This document shows positions 33,780 through 45,920 of a stretch of DNA of 64,000 nucleotides, one piece after another. Where the stretch lies: NCBI GenBank assembly GCA_950295325.1, contig OX485803.1:21700001-21764000 (forward strand). The letters run 5' to 3'. The translations under genes and the position numbers were made by a program. The stretch comes from Polytrichum commune (Eukaryota; Streptophyta; Polytrichopsida; Polytrichales; Polytrichaceae). How positions within the stretch are numbered: the first letter of the stretch is position 1; each line of letters opens with the position of its first letter. Below the pieces are notes generated by a model that saw only the letters and a list, made by a program, of their open reading frames with translations, had not been told where the DNA came from and did not search any database.

Positions 33780-35960
33780 CCATTTCTTGAAATTATGTTG
33801 TCACATGTATGAGCTCTATTTTGTGCATACCAACTGCCACATTTATGGATGCAAATAATCTTTATTGTAGCCATTTTGTGAAAAATATAAAACACTTTTG
33901 TAAATGAAAATATTTTTGGAACTCAATTATAGCCCCAACACCACCCCTTCAATTTTAGAAAATGTCTAGGAAAAAGGTTGGTTCCATTTCAATTTGTGCT
34001 CAACTTACCTCCGGTCTCATTATGCACAAGGTTGCTATCATCTTTTGAAATGTAAACCATTTCATCCAAAGGATGTATATGTCACTATTGATCTTCCCTC
34101 TTCTCTCATCACGAACTTCTCTATTGGTAGTTAGCCTCCCACCACGTGGCTCCCACTTACACTAGAGCTCAAATTGAAAGGTCAAACTTGCCATTTCTGG
34201 AAGTTTGATACCCACCATAATTTTAAAAGATTTTCATTCAAAGCTCAAAATTTGACAACTCAACCAATCCTCAAGTTCCCAGGGGAGTTCACCTTTCACT
34301 AAAAGCATATGTCACGTGTGTGCGTTGCCTTCATTTTAAAACCCCTATATATTGTTTTTCAGTGGACAAAAAGGGTATACATATAAAGTGATAGCTAAGA
34401 AATATCAAAAACTATATTTATGATACAACAAACAACAAACATGTAATAAGATACCCTACGTATACAAGAAAAGATACTTAAGAAAAATCTTAATTGTTAA
34501 TGTTTGTATGGAAAAATATTGAATCAAGCATATCTTCAATATGCTTAATGAAGTCATGAAAGAAATTTTCATCCATTGGATGTAATTCATACAACTTGTT
34601 CATATCAAAAATGTCATTATAGCCAATGCATAATTATTTTTTTCAAGTCTATCATGATGTGGTTGGTCAAATCATAATTCTTCACCGAAGCACTTTACTT
34701 CTAGTACCAACATAATGTTGTTTTCATATTCAAAGGTCAATACATGAGGTCAATTGGGTCTCTATACTCTACCCACCTATTTGCTATCTTCTAAAGCATC
34801 CTATATATTTACTCTCAAGATTCCAACTATTGATGACTAATGACTTTGATGATTTGCAATGGCAATGGATGCGCCATTTATAGATTGGATGAAATATGGA
34901 AATGTTGGATGATTATCTTCAACTTAAGCCCTACCTAATTACTTTCTATATATGTATGTCTTTGTTGTACATTTACGTACATGTCCAATGTTCCATAAAG
35001 AAAATATACTCATATTATACTTACATTGCCCAAAAAAAAAAAAAACCCTAGTCATATGCATAGTTCGTAAACTTTAACCACATTCAAGAGCCATTTTATG
35101 GACCCATGTGCTACATGTACAGATATGTGCATCCCAAGTCAATGTTTTCTCCTTGGTGAACTTTTGCCAAATTTTGGCCTCAAGTTCTCCTAAGGAATAT
35201 TTGGTAGCACATTCTTGGGTTCTTTAGTGGATGAAATCACCATTGATGATCTGAAAAAGGATGAGATAGCTATAACTGAGATAAATTTTCATGTTTATGG
35301 ATGAATATATGGGTTTTCATCCATAAAATCATTCCTACTAATGCAGTTGGCTTCTTCACAAGACAATTGATAATAGCTAGTGAAACCTTGAGCATAACAT
35401 TATTCAGATCCATAACAATGTTCTGTGAGACTGACGACATTTCACGGAAAGTTCCCCACATTCAAATGTAATTTGGAGAATATTTTGTGAAATACCGTGA
35501 GTCCCACAGAGCATTGTTATGGATCTGAATAATGTTATGCTCGGAGATTTCAATAAGAAAAGAACATGCCATGATTCAAGCTCTCCATAATGTGACGAAC
35601 GTAATTAAGGACAACCATGCTCAAAGTGAGATATTGAGGGAGTAATATAAATAAACAAAGGAGAGAGTCTCCAACAAGTCAAACAAAAGTGTTTGAAAAC
35701 CCATTAACTTGAAACCCACAAAAGCAGACCTCAACAAGGTAGCTTGGTGATATGTTGACCGAGAGCTTGTAAAAAAATAACCAAGGCTCGCTTGTCGAAT
35801 TATTTAGTCCTTCGACACGGAATCCGCTTCCTCTCTGTCAATAGGACATAAGTAGTACGTTTTTCACTGGATTTCCCATGCCTTCCTTTCCCAATCTTAG
35901 AGCTCTGAAAACCCTCTATAACTTAAAGTTAGTGTAAAAAGGGCCTTCTTAGTGTTTGTG
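33780..35960. other. gene-free spacer upstream of the HAD gene
   Basis: AT-rich, with no supported gene. It contains the strong inverted repeat at 35390-35542 and, at its right end, the promoter and 5' UTR region of the HAD gene. Confidence 0.5.
35390..35542. repeat. near-perfect long inverted repeat (hairpin)
   Basis: Arms 35390-35432 and 35500-35542 are inverted complements over 43 bp with two mismatches, one of which would be a G.U pair in RNA. The intervening 67 bases contain a further pairing (tttcac with gtgaaa). The transcript would form one long hairpin. It lies about 430 bp upstream of the HAD gene start. Confidence 0.85.
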
Positions 35961-35968
35961 CGTGTCCC

Positions 35969-38900
35969 ATGGCGGCCCTGCAAGGCTCCCTTTTCTCCAA
36001 CCCAAAAATCCTGTCGTTGCTCTCCAATCTGCCGCACCCAAGGCTGAAATTATTGGGTAGTTGCCAAATTAGCAGCAGGTGGAGTGCTAGTGCTTCAAAT
36101 TGTAGCCTTGCTGTTTTGAGCCGTGGGAGGCTTATGGCTGTGGCACAGGAATTTGGGAATGTGGAGGAAGGTGAAGTGAAAACTCAAGGGTGTGTGAGAG
36201 CTGTGTTCTTTGACCTGGATGACACTTTGGTGCTGACCCATGCGGCTGATTATGTGGCCAAGGCGGCTGTCCAGGTCAGGATTTCGTAATGTGGCTTCTT
36301 CAATTTTGAGTGTGGAGAATGAAGAAAAATTGACATGGTTCTTGGTTCAGTTCGATGCTTTGTTCAATAGGATATAAATTATCGTTTGGGCGCAAGGTGT
36401 CTGACGGTTTGGTTTGGTTTGTTTTGAGTCAGCATCTCATTTGAGTGTGCCACCAATTCTAACCTTGCAGTTGTAGTTTACTTGTAGACCGTGAGAAAGG
36501 TTTTCTGATGTGGTGTGTAGATTTCACCTGCAATTATCTTAAGTAGATTGATAAGCATCTCATTCAAGTGTGCCAGCAATTCTAGGCTTGCCCATGAGAA
36601 AAGTGTGTAATGTGGTGAGTAGATGAACAAGCAGCTGAATCTCCACAACTTTTGGTGACTGAATTGATTGAATCCAAGAACTTTATTCTGCAAATTGAAT
36701 GGCTTGGAGGGTTTCAACCAATGGGTAGGACTGACAAGTCTTTGGAATGCAGGTTTTGGCGGAGCAACATTGTCCAAATGTGAATGGAGCAGAGATAGTG
36801 CAGGTCTTTTGGAAGAAATTTGATGTATCGCCATGGGACCAAACTCACCAGGTTTGTGTCTTGGATTAAATCCAACTCCCCAAGATTTACATTTACGGGA
36901 GTTCAAGCTACTTCTCGCATGTTTGATCAAGGAAACTAGGGTTTAAGTGAAGTGAGCTTCTTATCACTTGCATTACATGCTTCATGCACCTATTCATATA
37001 TTTATAATTTTCTTTTCTCTTTTACAGGTGGATGTTGTAGAGTGGAGATCACGGATCTGGAATGAGGCCCTTCGAAGTCAAGGTGTTGAAGACATGGAGC
37101 TAGCTAGGGTTAAGGCCGCCAAACAATCACTTGCTTATTTGTAAAGCTATATATGCTCATTGTGAGTTGTGTTATTTGATGCATTTGTTCCCCGTAGATT
37201 GTCGAAGGGGTACTTTACACCAGAGCGAGGGCCCTCAGAAATCCATGGTCGTTGCTCTTGGCCATCGTGTAAAGTGGCCCAAAGTGTTTAATTTCAATTC
37301 TTGGTATTTGTCACACAGGCTATGCAGAGATTATTTGACAAGGAGAGATTGTCGGCCTTTCAGTGGGCACCAGGAGTTGAAGGGGTATAGCACACTTTCA
37401 TTACCTCAGGCAAGCCCTGTTTATTTTGCTATAAGTTTACCATTTTCTTTAGAATCACATGTCTTACTTATGGCTGGTGGGAACCTAGGGGGGCTAACTC
37501 CCTTGTAGGAATCTGAACCACATATGATAAAGGGGCATTTCCATGGGGGCTATGAAGTAATGCACAAGTCTATGGGATATTCTGTATATTTGATGAATAG
37601 TCTTGGAATATATCTAGTATATCTTAAAAAAAACTCTAATACACGATATTATGTTGATTGTTTTATGAACTTTACTTCTTTGGATTTTATTCCATACTAT
37701 ATTTTTTTGCACATGGTTTTAGTGACCTCCCCAGGGGTGGAAATACTCTTCAATTGTTGCTAGGGGTGCGTAATGTGATTTTTCAAAGCTTTCTCTGAAG
37801 TGGTCTGGTGTTTATTTGTGGGAACCAGATGGTACAAAGCCTTCACAAGGCAGGCATCAAACTGGGCATCATTACCAATGGCCACTTTACTGTAAGTATA
37901 CCACCTCTTTAACATTTATCGGAGGTATCAGATCACAATATCGTTGGCTAAGTCCTTAAGGATACTAATTTAGCTTTAGCAGTGGCGATTTGAAGAAATC
38001 GAAAAATGCCAATTCCATTGGGTCCATTAGCAATATTTCCCTGAGGAGAATACTTCCTTTGACACTAGAGTTATCCTTTAACACAACAAGACTTGTGGTC
38101 GGGAGTTGGTTGTTTTGCACGCAAGGCATTCCTTGTTCGGTAAGTTTTTGGTGCATGCTTGGAGGTAGTAGTGTGGAGGTTTGAACGAAGAACATTCTAT
38201 ATCGGTTCATTGAGGGTCAAACTCATTTTGGCATGCCACAATGTGCGAAATTGAACAAAAGTAGGTTACTCTTTATTCAAATTCACACACTACCTCCAAG
38301 CATGCACAAGTGGAAAGAAATCATTGACTTTGCATGCAAAACAACTAATGGAAGATCATAGGGGACCGACTCCTGATGAAGAGTCTTGTGGAGTTAAACG
38401 ATAATTTTAAACTCTTTAGAATGAGAAGGTGAATTTTCATAGCTTGAAAATGTAGATGACAGGTTAATTTGCACTCATGCTATAAACTTAGAAACACATT
38501 CCTTCCATCTCATTAACTTTTTTGTTGTCTTCGTGTCAACCCAATTGCTCACACAAGAACACTAGTAGAGTAATTCATATAACTGAGGAGGTTGGCAATA
38601 AAGTGACGAGTTTAAGCTACTCCCACAGGTGCAAAGGAACAAGATAAAAGCATGCAAGGCTGACCTACTTTTTGACATAATACTTGTTGGTGGAGGTAAT
38701 TGGATTTCATTCCTCATCAAATCCCTTGACTGCTTTTAAGCAACTCTGCAAGATCAGGAATCTCACTTTGCATATATGTAAGGTACTTGTGGGTGTGGAG
38801 ATAACACTTAAACCTTAACTTGGACCTCTCATCCTCAGTTATTAACCTCTTGCAGAAGAACCAAATCAGAAGCCACACAAAGACATCTTTTTGAAGGCAT

Positions 38901-39745
38901 GCAGCCTTGCAGGATGCAACCCAGAAGAGTCAATCATGGTGGGCGACAACCTGAAAACTGACATACAGGTACAAGTGATTTGGATTTGAGATTTTCTAAA
39001 TTCTGCTTAAAAGATATTTCTTTTTCCAAGACCAAGACAACAACCTTCTTAAGAGTCTGAGGGCCACTTTACACTATGGCCAAGGGCCATGACCATGACA
39101 TTGTGATGGCCATTGAAACTTATCCAAAGGCCATCCCATGGACTTTTTGAAATTAAATTTTGTGCAGTCACAGGCATTCCAAGTGTAGTGTGAAGACATA
39201 TGCAACCAGGCTCTCAACTGAATGTAATTTTAGTATCATCCTATTCATGTGAGATTTTGAAGTGCAATGGTCTCCCGGTTTGTATTAGATCCGCCTCTTT
39301 GACGTAGGCCTGATCTGGTAGACCATGAAACAATATCTACTGCCCTGCCATGTTGGACTTCATGTAGGTATTTCATCCATTCAGACTTCCATGGCCACTT
39401 GGTCCCTCAGGCTCTCAAGCTCTAGTGAAAAGCGAAGTGACGACCTCAGCCATTTCTACCCATTAGGGATTTTAGAGATCAATGGTCACCAATCTCTAGT
39501 AAGAGTGCCTGACTATGCATCAAAAATAGGAGCTGGCAAATTGACATCATAGAGGAAGTGATACATGTATTTTTGATGTGCAGGGAGGAAAGAATGCAGG
39601 GTTCCTTGCCACAGTGTGGGTGAATGTCCACAATCTGGAGGGCCTTCCTCCTGGAGGTAGCAAACCTGACTACATCATCTCAAAGATTCAGGAGCTTCCT
39701 GGACTTCTAAAATCATTGAAGGTTGCTCTTGGTAGTACTGATTAA
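35969..39745 (+). CDS. plastid-type HAD-superfamily phosphatase (N-acylneuraminate-9-phosphatase-like)
   Basis: Predicted phosphohydrolase. By-eye exons: 35969-36274, 36753-36851, 37028-37108, 37319-37384, 37829-37891, 38629-38695, 38856-38968, 39584-39745; 957 nt, 318 aa, in frame. Residues 1-60 are Ser/Leu/Arg-rich with few acidic residues, as in a chloroplast transit peptide. HAD motif I is VFFDLDDTLVLTHA (about 78-91), motif II is GIITNG, motif III is the Lys in QKPHKDIF, and motif IV is VGDNLKTDI. Cap-domain sequence includes VFWKKFDVSPWDQTH and FDKERLSAFQWAPGVEG. Overall layout resembles the NANP subgroup of HAD hydrolases. The true substrate in plants cannot be read from sequence, since sialic acid metabolism is not expected. 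The exon 3 donor was set at 37109 because the next exon joins in frame only there. Convergent with IMP3. Confidence 0.85.
38035..38435. mobile_element. foldback element in HAD-gene intron 5
   Basis: Left arm 38035-38190 and right arm 38276-38435 are imperfect inverted complements. Matching segments include tgcatgcttggaggtagt with its complement near 38285-38306, gttgttttgcacgcaa with ttgcatgcaaaacaac, and acaagacttgtgg with its counterpart near 38378. The arms are about 150 bp with an 85-bp centre. There is no coding capacity, and it lies entirely in the intron. Confidence 0.65.
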
Positions 39746-40619
39746 GCTTTGGATAAGCTATAGGACTAGAGTAAGATGGGTGACAACGTGCACCTCAATT
39801 TGTTTGAGAGTTTCTGAAACACATGGGTCACATCCTCTATAACATCAATTCGCCAAATCTGAAATAAACCTTCACCATGAGAACATGTCACATTGTGTCA
39901 AATGGTATACCATTAGATTAGGCTGCATGGTTAAGTTTCAGACTCTGATGAACTCCAAATGAAGTTGAAGGTCACAATTGTTGTCAAATTACTCAAGGTT
40001 TACCTGATATGTAACTGCCCTCTTAGAGATATGCAAGATTTATAACATATGTGCCAGACTCACTTTCCAAAATGGGTGAGGTGGTTAATACACCAAATAT
40101 CCACCCATTGTGCACTGTATGATGTCCACATCATCATGCCATTTGAGGTTCAGCAGCCATAACAAGCAAAATTTCAGGAGAGGCCGCACATAATTCGTAC
40201 ACAACCTACCACTGTAAACCAGCAAAATTGTGGTGAAAAGATAGATGGGATACTATAAAGTATACTTGGTAATATAGTACTAAACCCTGTTAAACCTCAA
40301 ACCATATCAAACATAACGTTAGCACAATTAGAGCTGCTTGACACGAACAACAAGAGCAAGACCTTTAAAGTATTGGATTCCATCCAAAAGTGTTGAAAAT
40401 GTCGATGAGGTGCAATGTCATTGTGCACTTCACATGTAGAACACAATTGAAAGGAACGCATGTAAGCATAAGCTTTGACATGCACAATTGATGGGTATTT
40501 GGTTTATAATATCCACAGAAAGAGAACCGGACAAACTCAGAGGAAAATGGGCAGAATATGGAAACGAAAGTGCTCCATTCTATGCTTTCATTTATCTAAC
40601 TGGACAGCAAATGCACCAC

Positions 40620-41720
40620 CTGATCATTAACCAAAAACTCTCAGGGCATTATGGTTTAATGAAACAACACATGTTTGGAGCATACATCCATTGTGCCTCT
40701 TTGACAACAGACCCCATATTTTTCCTGAAAGCCTTGAATTAAGACTTCTTTTGCCATTCAAGCTGTGACCTTAATGCGATTTTTGTAATCCCTGACTAAA
40801 AATAACTGGCCGCCCTTGTCAGTACTTGTAATTTGCGTTCTGCTAGGTGCAGCAACCACAATTTGCAACCGCACACTGAGAAATACCCGATGAGAGTTAC
40901 ATTTTACTATTTGCCGTGTGTCTGAATCAAAATCTTTTAAGAGCAGGTGCTACATTGCAAAAATCTTTAGAGGAGCTGCTGTTCAACTTGTACGGAGAAA
41001 GATAATGCACATATATGCTAAACCTACATCTCAAGAGCCATAAACCATAAACCCTGAGCCCATACCTTCAAGCTTGAGTTTATGCGTCCTACAGTTGAAT
41101 TTCCTCTTCAATTCTAGTGTGCAAATCCAATTCAACTGTAGACCAGACCCGCTATCTCATCAATAACTAAGAAGTCTCAAGGGTTTGGGGTTTAGTGAGA
41201 TAATACATTTTATGAGGGTACAATCATCGTGCCTCTTGAAAAATGAGCCCATGATACTCTGAGAAATTAAATTCAAGACTTGTTTTGCCTTCAAGCTGGA
41301 TGCTTGCTTGAGGAATATTACACATGACCAACACCTAGGACATGAAATGACCCTCGTGCGAACTTTATAATCTCTGACTGATAATGACCAGAGAAGGTAA
41401 TGTCTGTACTTATAATTTGCGTTCTGCTTGGATGCAGCAAGTGCAATTTGCAACTGGAAGCTCAGGATATCCAATGACACTTACAGTTTCACTATTTGCC
41501 GTATGTCAGAATCTGGACTATTTAGAGCAGGTGCTACACTGCAAAAATCTTTGGAGGTGCCGCTGTGACGTTCAGCTTGTATGAAACAAGCCAACGCACA
41601 AATCCTACCTACATCTCCAGAGCCATAAACCATAAACCTAAAACCTGAACCCATACATTTAAGCTTGATTGTATGCTTCCTAAAGTAGTAATCTCCTCTT
41701 CAATTGTAGTGTACAAACCT
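40620..41720. repeat. two-copy diverged tandem duplication (about 535-590 bp)
   Basis: Copy 1 (about 40620-41125) and copy 2 (about 41157-41715) share, in order: gtgcctctt, aatttgcgttctgct, gcagcaa..caatttgcaac, tttcactatttgccg or ttttactatttgccg, gagcaggtgctaca, tgcaaaaatcttt, agagccataaaccataaac and cctcttcaatt. Copy 2 abuts the IMP3 stop codon and probably forms its 3' UTR region. Confidence 0.75.
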
Positions 41721-41807
41721 CAGGATTCCTCGGCTTCGGGGATGATGCTTTGCAACATATGCAAAGTCTCCTCCTCGGGCAATTCCACAGACCCTAGCAC
41801 CATAACC

Positions 41808-42356
41808 CTAATTGAGAAGATCATAGTCATCGAGACGATTGTTGTACTGCAACACCTTGCGTTTGATTTTGGACGAATCCACCCACGTGACGAAATCCTC
41901 CATGTTCCTCGTAACCAAAAAGGCAGGATCTGTAACCGTAGTCGGTCCCACACGAATGTGCCCCTGTTCCACAAACGTCACAGCCTCTCGCATGTTCTCC
42001 GCCATGTTCAACCGCACCATGACAACAGCCAACCGCCTGCGACAGATACAAGACACAGAGAGCCTGCTACACAGCGCCAAGCTCTTGGTGGAAGGAATGA
42101 CCCCCATGGCATACAGCTTCTCCAGGAGTGCCTCCGTCATCTCAAGCCTCTCCTTGTCCTGAGCATGCAACTGCTTAATCATATTCACCAGTTTGGTCAC
42201 CATGCCACAGATTTTGCTGTACTCCTGGTAATCCTCCCGGCCTGTGATGTGGTAGCGGCGCATCACTCGCATCTCGTGCTCGCCTCGCTCTTTCTTCCAT
42301 TCTAAGAAGTTTACCTTCTTCAGTAGCTTCTGCTCGTGATACTTGAGCTTCCTCAT
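41808..42356 (-). CDS. IMP3: U3 small nucleolar ribonucleoprotein protein IMP3
   Basis: Nucleolar protein of the SSU processome. With the U3 snoRNA, IMP4 and MPP10 it helps U3 pair with pre-rRNA for 18S rRNA maturation. The single uninterrupted frame gives 182 aa, the usual family length. It starts with the family-typical MRKLKYHEQKLLKKVNFLEW. The N-terminal S4/S9-like half includes RRYHITGREDYQEYSKICG, and the S4 RNA-binding region includes CRRRLAVVMVRLNMAE, EQGHIRVGPTTVTDPAFLVT and NMEDFVTWVDSSKIKRKVL, ending LDDYDLLN. No lesion is seen. It is intronless, unlike its neighbours, but the ORF is intact and has a telo-box upstream, so I see no reason to call it a retrocopy. Its 3' end faces the HAD gene. 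Confidence 0.97.
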   Translation of the reverse strand: MRKLKYHEQKLLKKVNFLEWKKERGEHEMRVMRRYHITGREDYQEYSKICGMVTKLVNMIKQLHAQDKERLEMTEALLEKLYAMGVIPSTKSLALCSRLSVSCICRRRLAVVMVRLNMAENMREAVTFVEQGHIRVGPTTVTDPAFLVTRNMEDFVTWVDSSKIKRKVLQYNNRLDDYDLLN

Positions 42357-42463
42357 GTTTCTAAGTTACTTCTCTGGCGAGATCCTTTGGTCGCTTCTCG
42401 CTGAAATCTATGCGACCTCGGAGAAGAACTCTGCCCCGCAAACTCTTGGCTCGCAGGAGCTCC

Positions 42464-42471
42464 AAACCCTA
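42464..42471 (-). promoter_or_regulatory. telo-box (AAACCCTA) upstream of IMP3
   Basis: aaaccctaaaa lies about 108 bp upstream of the IMP3 start codon. Telo-boxes are enriched in promoters of plant ribosomal-protein and ribosome-biogenesis genes, which fits the role of IMP3. This is motif evidence only. Confidence 0.5.
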
Positions 42472-42654
42472 AAAGATGGACTTCGAAACTGGAAAGCCAG
42501 CTGAAATCTAGTCAAATCTTGGTCTTGTAGAATGTACATGCCATGTGGATTTTCGCTGATTTTGGATTTCTAGCAAGGGCTGGTGATGGGTTTGCATAAG
42601 GTCGATGTGTCTTAAATGGTTACTTTTTCCAACTAGCTCACTTCTTCTAGGATA

Positions 42655-42935
42655 TGAAACACGCGATGAGTACAAGATGCTTAGCAAATCCAAGTCAAGG
42701 CCGGAGACACTTTCCTCATAATTTTCAAAGTGAAGATTTTCGTGCTCATGAAGTGGTTATATAGGTTTTAATAATCATGTTGACTATTGAGTTTAGAATA
42801 GTTATCATATTTTGAGCACGTGCTTCAATCTCTTTTAAATGTGTATCTTTGTGGATCCTGTTCTTGGAGCCACACTCAACCACATAACACTATAATATAG
42901 GTATCCAATTAAGATAAGTAACCGAATTAGGCACG
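42655..42935 (+). repeat. dispersed repeat R1 upstream of IMP3
   Basis: Begins gatatgaaacacgcgatgag and contains cctcataattttc, gttgactattgagtttagaa, catattttgagcacg, aatctcttttaa, ttcttggagccacac and aagataagtaaccgaatt. The left half matches the copy at 14858. Confidence 0.65.
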
Positions 42936-45129
42936 TTTATCTTAGGGTCTAAGACCAAGGAGACTTTCAAATCAAGCGATTCTATTGGTTGAAAGCATAT
43001 TACTCCTCGTAGAAAGGAGTTTGCGCTAGGGTCCTAGTTCAAGATTTTAAAACATGAAGTGATACAAATGTGATATCATTTTTCTGCCAACTCATGGCAG
43101 TCCCCACTTGAGAAAATCATCTTCCTAGTTTAAGAAATATGTCCTCAAGTTTAGGTCCAATGTTGAGTATGGAAGTGGGATTCATTGTCCACATGTGCAT
43201 TCCAATGAATTTGGAATTTTCTTACCACTCTTGATGTCAAGGGCATTTCAACTCATTGTCGCCGACATGATTTGTCATCATCCACTTGGATGTGGGAACC
43301 AACTCCATTATAAAGATCTAGGAAGAAAATATTTGCATATCAGAAAAATTTGAGAAAATCTATTAGACGCAAATTTGAAGTTTTCAAGTTGGGGAAGTTA
43401 GTAATATTCTTATGAAAAAATAAAAAATTGGATGATGATATGGACGAGGACCACTCTTCGAGTTTAAGTCCAATCTTGAGTTTAATAGTGATGTTTGATA
43501 ATTGTCTAGTGTACTTTTGAACTTGAACACACTACATTTAAAAAAAATGGATCCCAACTTTCTTAGACCCAAATCCTAATGTAAACCCACACTCAATCTT
43601 GGTATTTTTTGCATTTTCAATGTGGTAGAATGGGGTTAAAATGCAGTAGCACAATGTTAGTGATATCCAAGTGTGCATTAACATTGTTTGTAGTCTGGGC
43701 ATCAAACTCCCGTTGAGTTGGCTAAAACATGAGTTTGAAAGCTTATGCACATAATCATCCAAGTTTTCTCAAAACTAAATTTACCATACTCAAATAATGG
43801 TGTTGGGCTATTTAAAACCAACTTTCTAAGTTGTCCTACTGGGATGGGTGGGCCAAGCTAGCCTTGCATAGGTTGAACAAAACCACATTCTTTTTACTCA
43901 TATGAGCCCATTACAGATGGTATGATATCAACATGGATACATTAGTCAATACGGATTTAGGAGTTGTGACAACAATAACTAAAGTGGATTGCATTAATTC
44001 TCAAATGCATCATAATCATGGTGGAGCCTTGGCTAATATGGTGCATGTGCAAAGTTCACAATGACTTGGCATGACTTTGAAGATGTACTACTCCAAGATT
44101 GAATGTTTTGAGATAAAAGTGGATGTTTTATATCCAATGATAGATGTGAATAGATTAGGGATAAAGTTAGAGACTAATGAATATCATTTTGATCTAAAAA
44201 GGAAAATATTGATAGTGACTACCACGCAAGCTATCTGAAATGAATGGTGTTTTTATTCAATAATGATGAAAATAAAATAATGGGATTTTTTACATTAAAA
44301 GTGGGGGGGGGGGTTAGTTTAGGGTTTAGGGTCTAAGCTTTGAATATTCAATTTGTTCCAAATACATACTTTAACAAACATTGAAGACCGCCATTTTTTC
44401 CAAAACCTCTTTGTTAGATGATTCATGTCTAAAAATAAATATTGTCAGATTTTCTATTTTACAAATTAATATAGCTTTCATCAACGCTACAATGTATAGG
44501 ATTTGTATATAGCTTGACACAAAAAATTCCCTCAAGTATAATGTAACTCCATGCTATTTTAATGCATGATGGTGTATGTTGTGGGTCGCACTATAGTGCA
44601 ATGAAGGGTATGTCACACTATAAATATACCCACAATAGTGTAGTAAACATTTGATTTAGTGTGGCCCACACCATTCATCCTCAACTATCATAATCACAAA
44701 TTTACTCGTCTTGCAATGACTGGGTGGCAATTACAAAGCATGTCATATGACACTTGGTGCTACACTACAAATTACAAAAGCCATTTCAATTGGCATGAGA
44801 CATCAATTCATAACACTACACAACCCGCACTAGTTGTTCCATTTCTAAATAGAGACATTAGTGTGAGAGGTTGTTATCAAGTCCAAATTACATGCCATTA
44901 TTCCATGTTGTTAGGGGGCTACTGATCATTTATAAGAAGCAACCTACGTAGCGGGTCTTGGCTGCCACGTGGGGCCAAGTGCCAACATACAAAATAATTT
45001 TCAAATTTCTTAAAAAGAAAAGCTCCCGGTGACGTGAGCCTTGAGTTGGGCATCCAAAGGGATGCCCAAAATAAATAGGGCATATTCCTCAACATTCATG
45101 GCTCCACGGTGCGGTGCCCTACAAAGCTT

Positions 45130-45540
45130 AGTGATGTTAACAATGTTTAAGGTACGTGGATGTTCCTTTTGGTTCGGTGTTTCATGTTCTCCAACTTCTA
45201 CCGATCAGATTTCCACAACAAAACTCGTGTTGCATTAGCAAATCTACAATGAAACATCCGCAAAGCTGGATTGAAAATCAAACCTCTCTTGATTTTATCA
45301 TAGTTAAGGTTACCAGAAGTGCATGTTTGTTGATTTCGTAGTTGTATACATAAGTCATGCCAATTGTATTCACTATCAAGTATAGAGTAGATATGAAAAT
45401 TTAAAGACGTAGTCCAATCTCTTTTAAACATGTGTCTTTATGATGTTTGCTCTTCGGTCCTCACCAAACCACATACCAATCAAATCTAGGGTTCCCGCTT
45501 AAGAGACGAGCCACTTAAGAGTCGTCTACCTTAATGCCGC
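45130..45540 (+). repeat. repeat R1b, second copy
   Basis: Matches 13855-14205 phrase by phrase (see that entry), including catgttctccaacttc and gttgcattagcaaat, and ends in an R1-type tail. It lies just upstream of the BAH gene promoter. Confidence 0.65.
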
Positions 45541-45699
45541 ACTAAACCAAATGTTTAGTGTAGTAGCCTGACATGATGAATACTAGACCCTTGAGAGCAA
45601 GACATGTAGCCTGCCCTGACCAAATATCATGACTGTATGAGGGAAGTGTAGGAGGTACTCATCATAAGGTGATACTCCAGGAAAGGACACCTGGCACCC

Positions 45700-45920
45700 C
45701 TGTGTCGCCTCCACCTGTCCTGTCGCACCCCGTCACCCGTAGCCGCCACGTCACACATTTATGTAACTACCTACACTCCGTTGCCGCCCTTCTTCCCCCA
45801 ACTGCCAACGAGAGAGAGAGAGAGAGGGAGAGAGAGATTTTGCTTGCTTGCTTGCTGTTGCTGTTTGATCGAAGGTTCGGAGCATCGGGTCATCGTTTTT
45901 CTTCGGAGCGCATAATTTAG
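45700..45920 (+). promoter_or_regulatory. promoter/5' UTR exon of the BAH gene with GA tract
   Basis: A (GA)n tract at about 45808-45838 is followed by (cttg)n, and then by a sequence ending cataatttag before a gttagt donor at 45921. A matching acceptor (tttttag) lies at 46675, 45 bases before the start codon. I infer a non-coding first exon ending at 45920. The upstream boundary is unknown. Confidence 0.45.

Larger units (their letters stand above)
42500..45660. other. gene-free spacer between IMP3 and the BAH gene
   Basis: Holds R1-type repeats at both ends (42655-42935 and 45130-45540), a G10 run followed by a short TTTAGGG-like repeat (about 44302-44330), and AT-rich sequence without supported genes. 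Confidence 0.55.

Noticed and set aside
37109-37508. Longer exon 3 of the HAD gene (donor at 37141) or the 125-codon frame following it
   Set aside because: Neither joins in frame to the conserved QRLFDKERLSAFQWAPG segment; the donor at 37109 does.
41673-42305. 210-codon plus-strand open frame opposite IMP3
   Set aside because: The minus strand encodes full-length, highly conserved IMP3. The plus frame has no domain and is a shadow.
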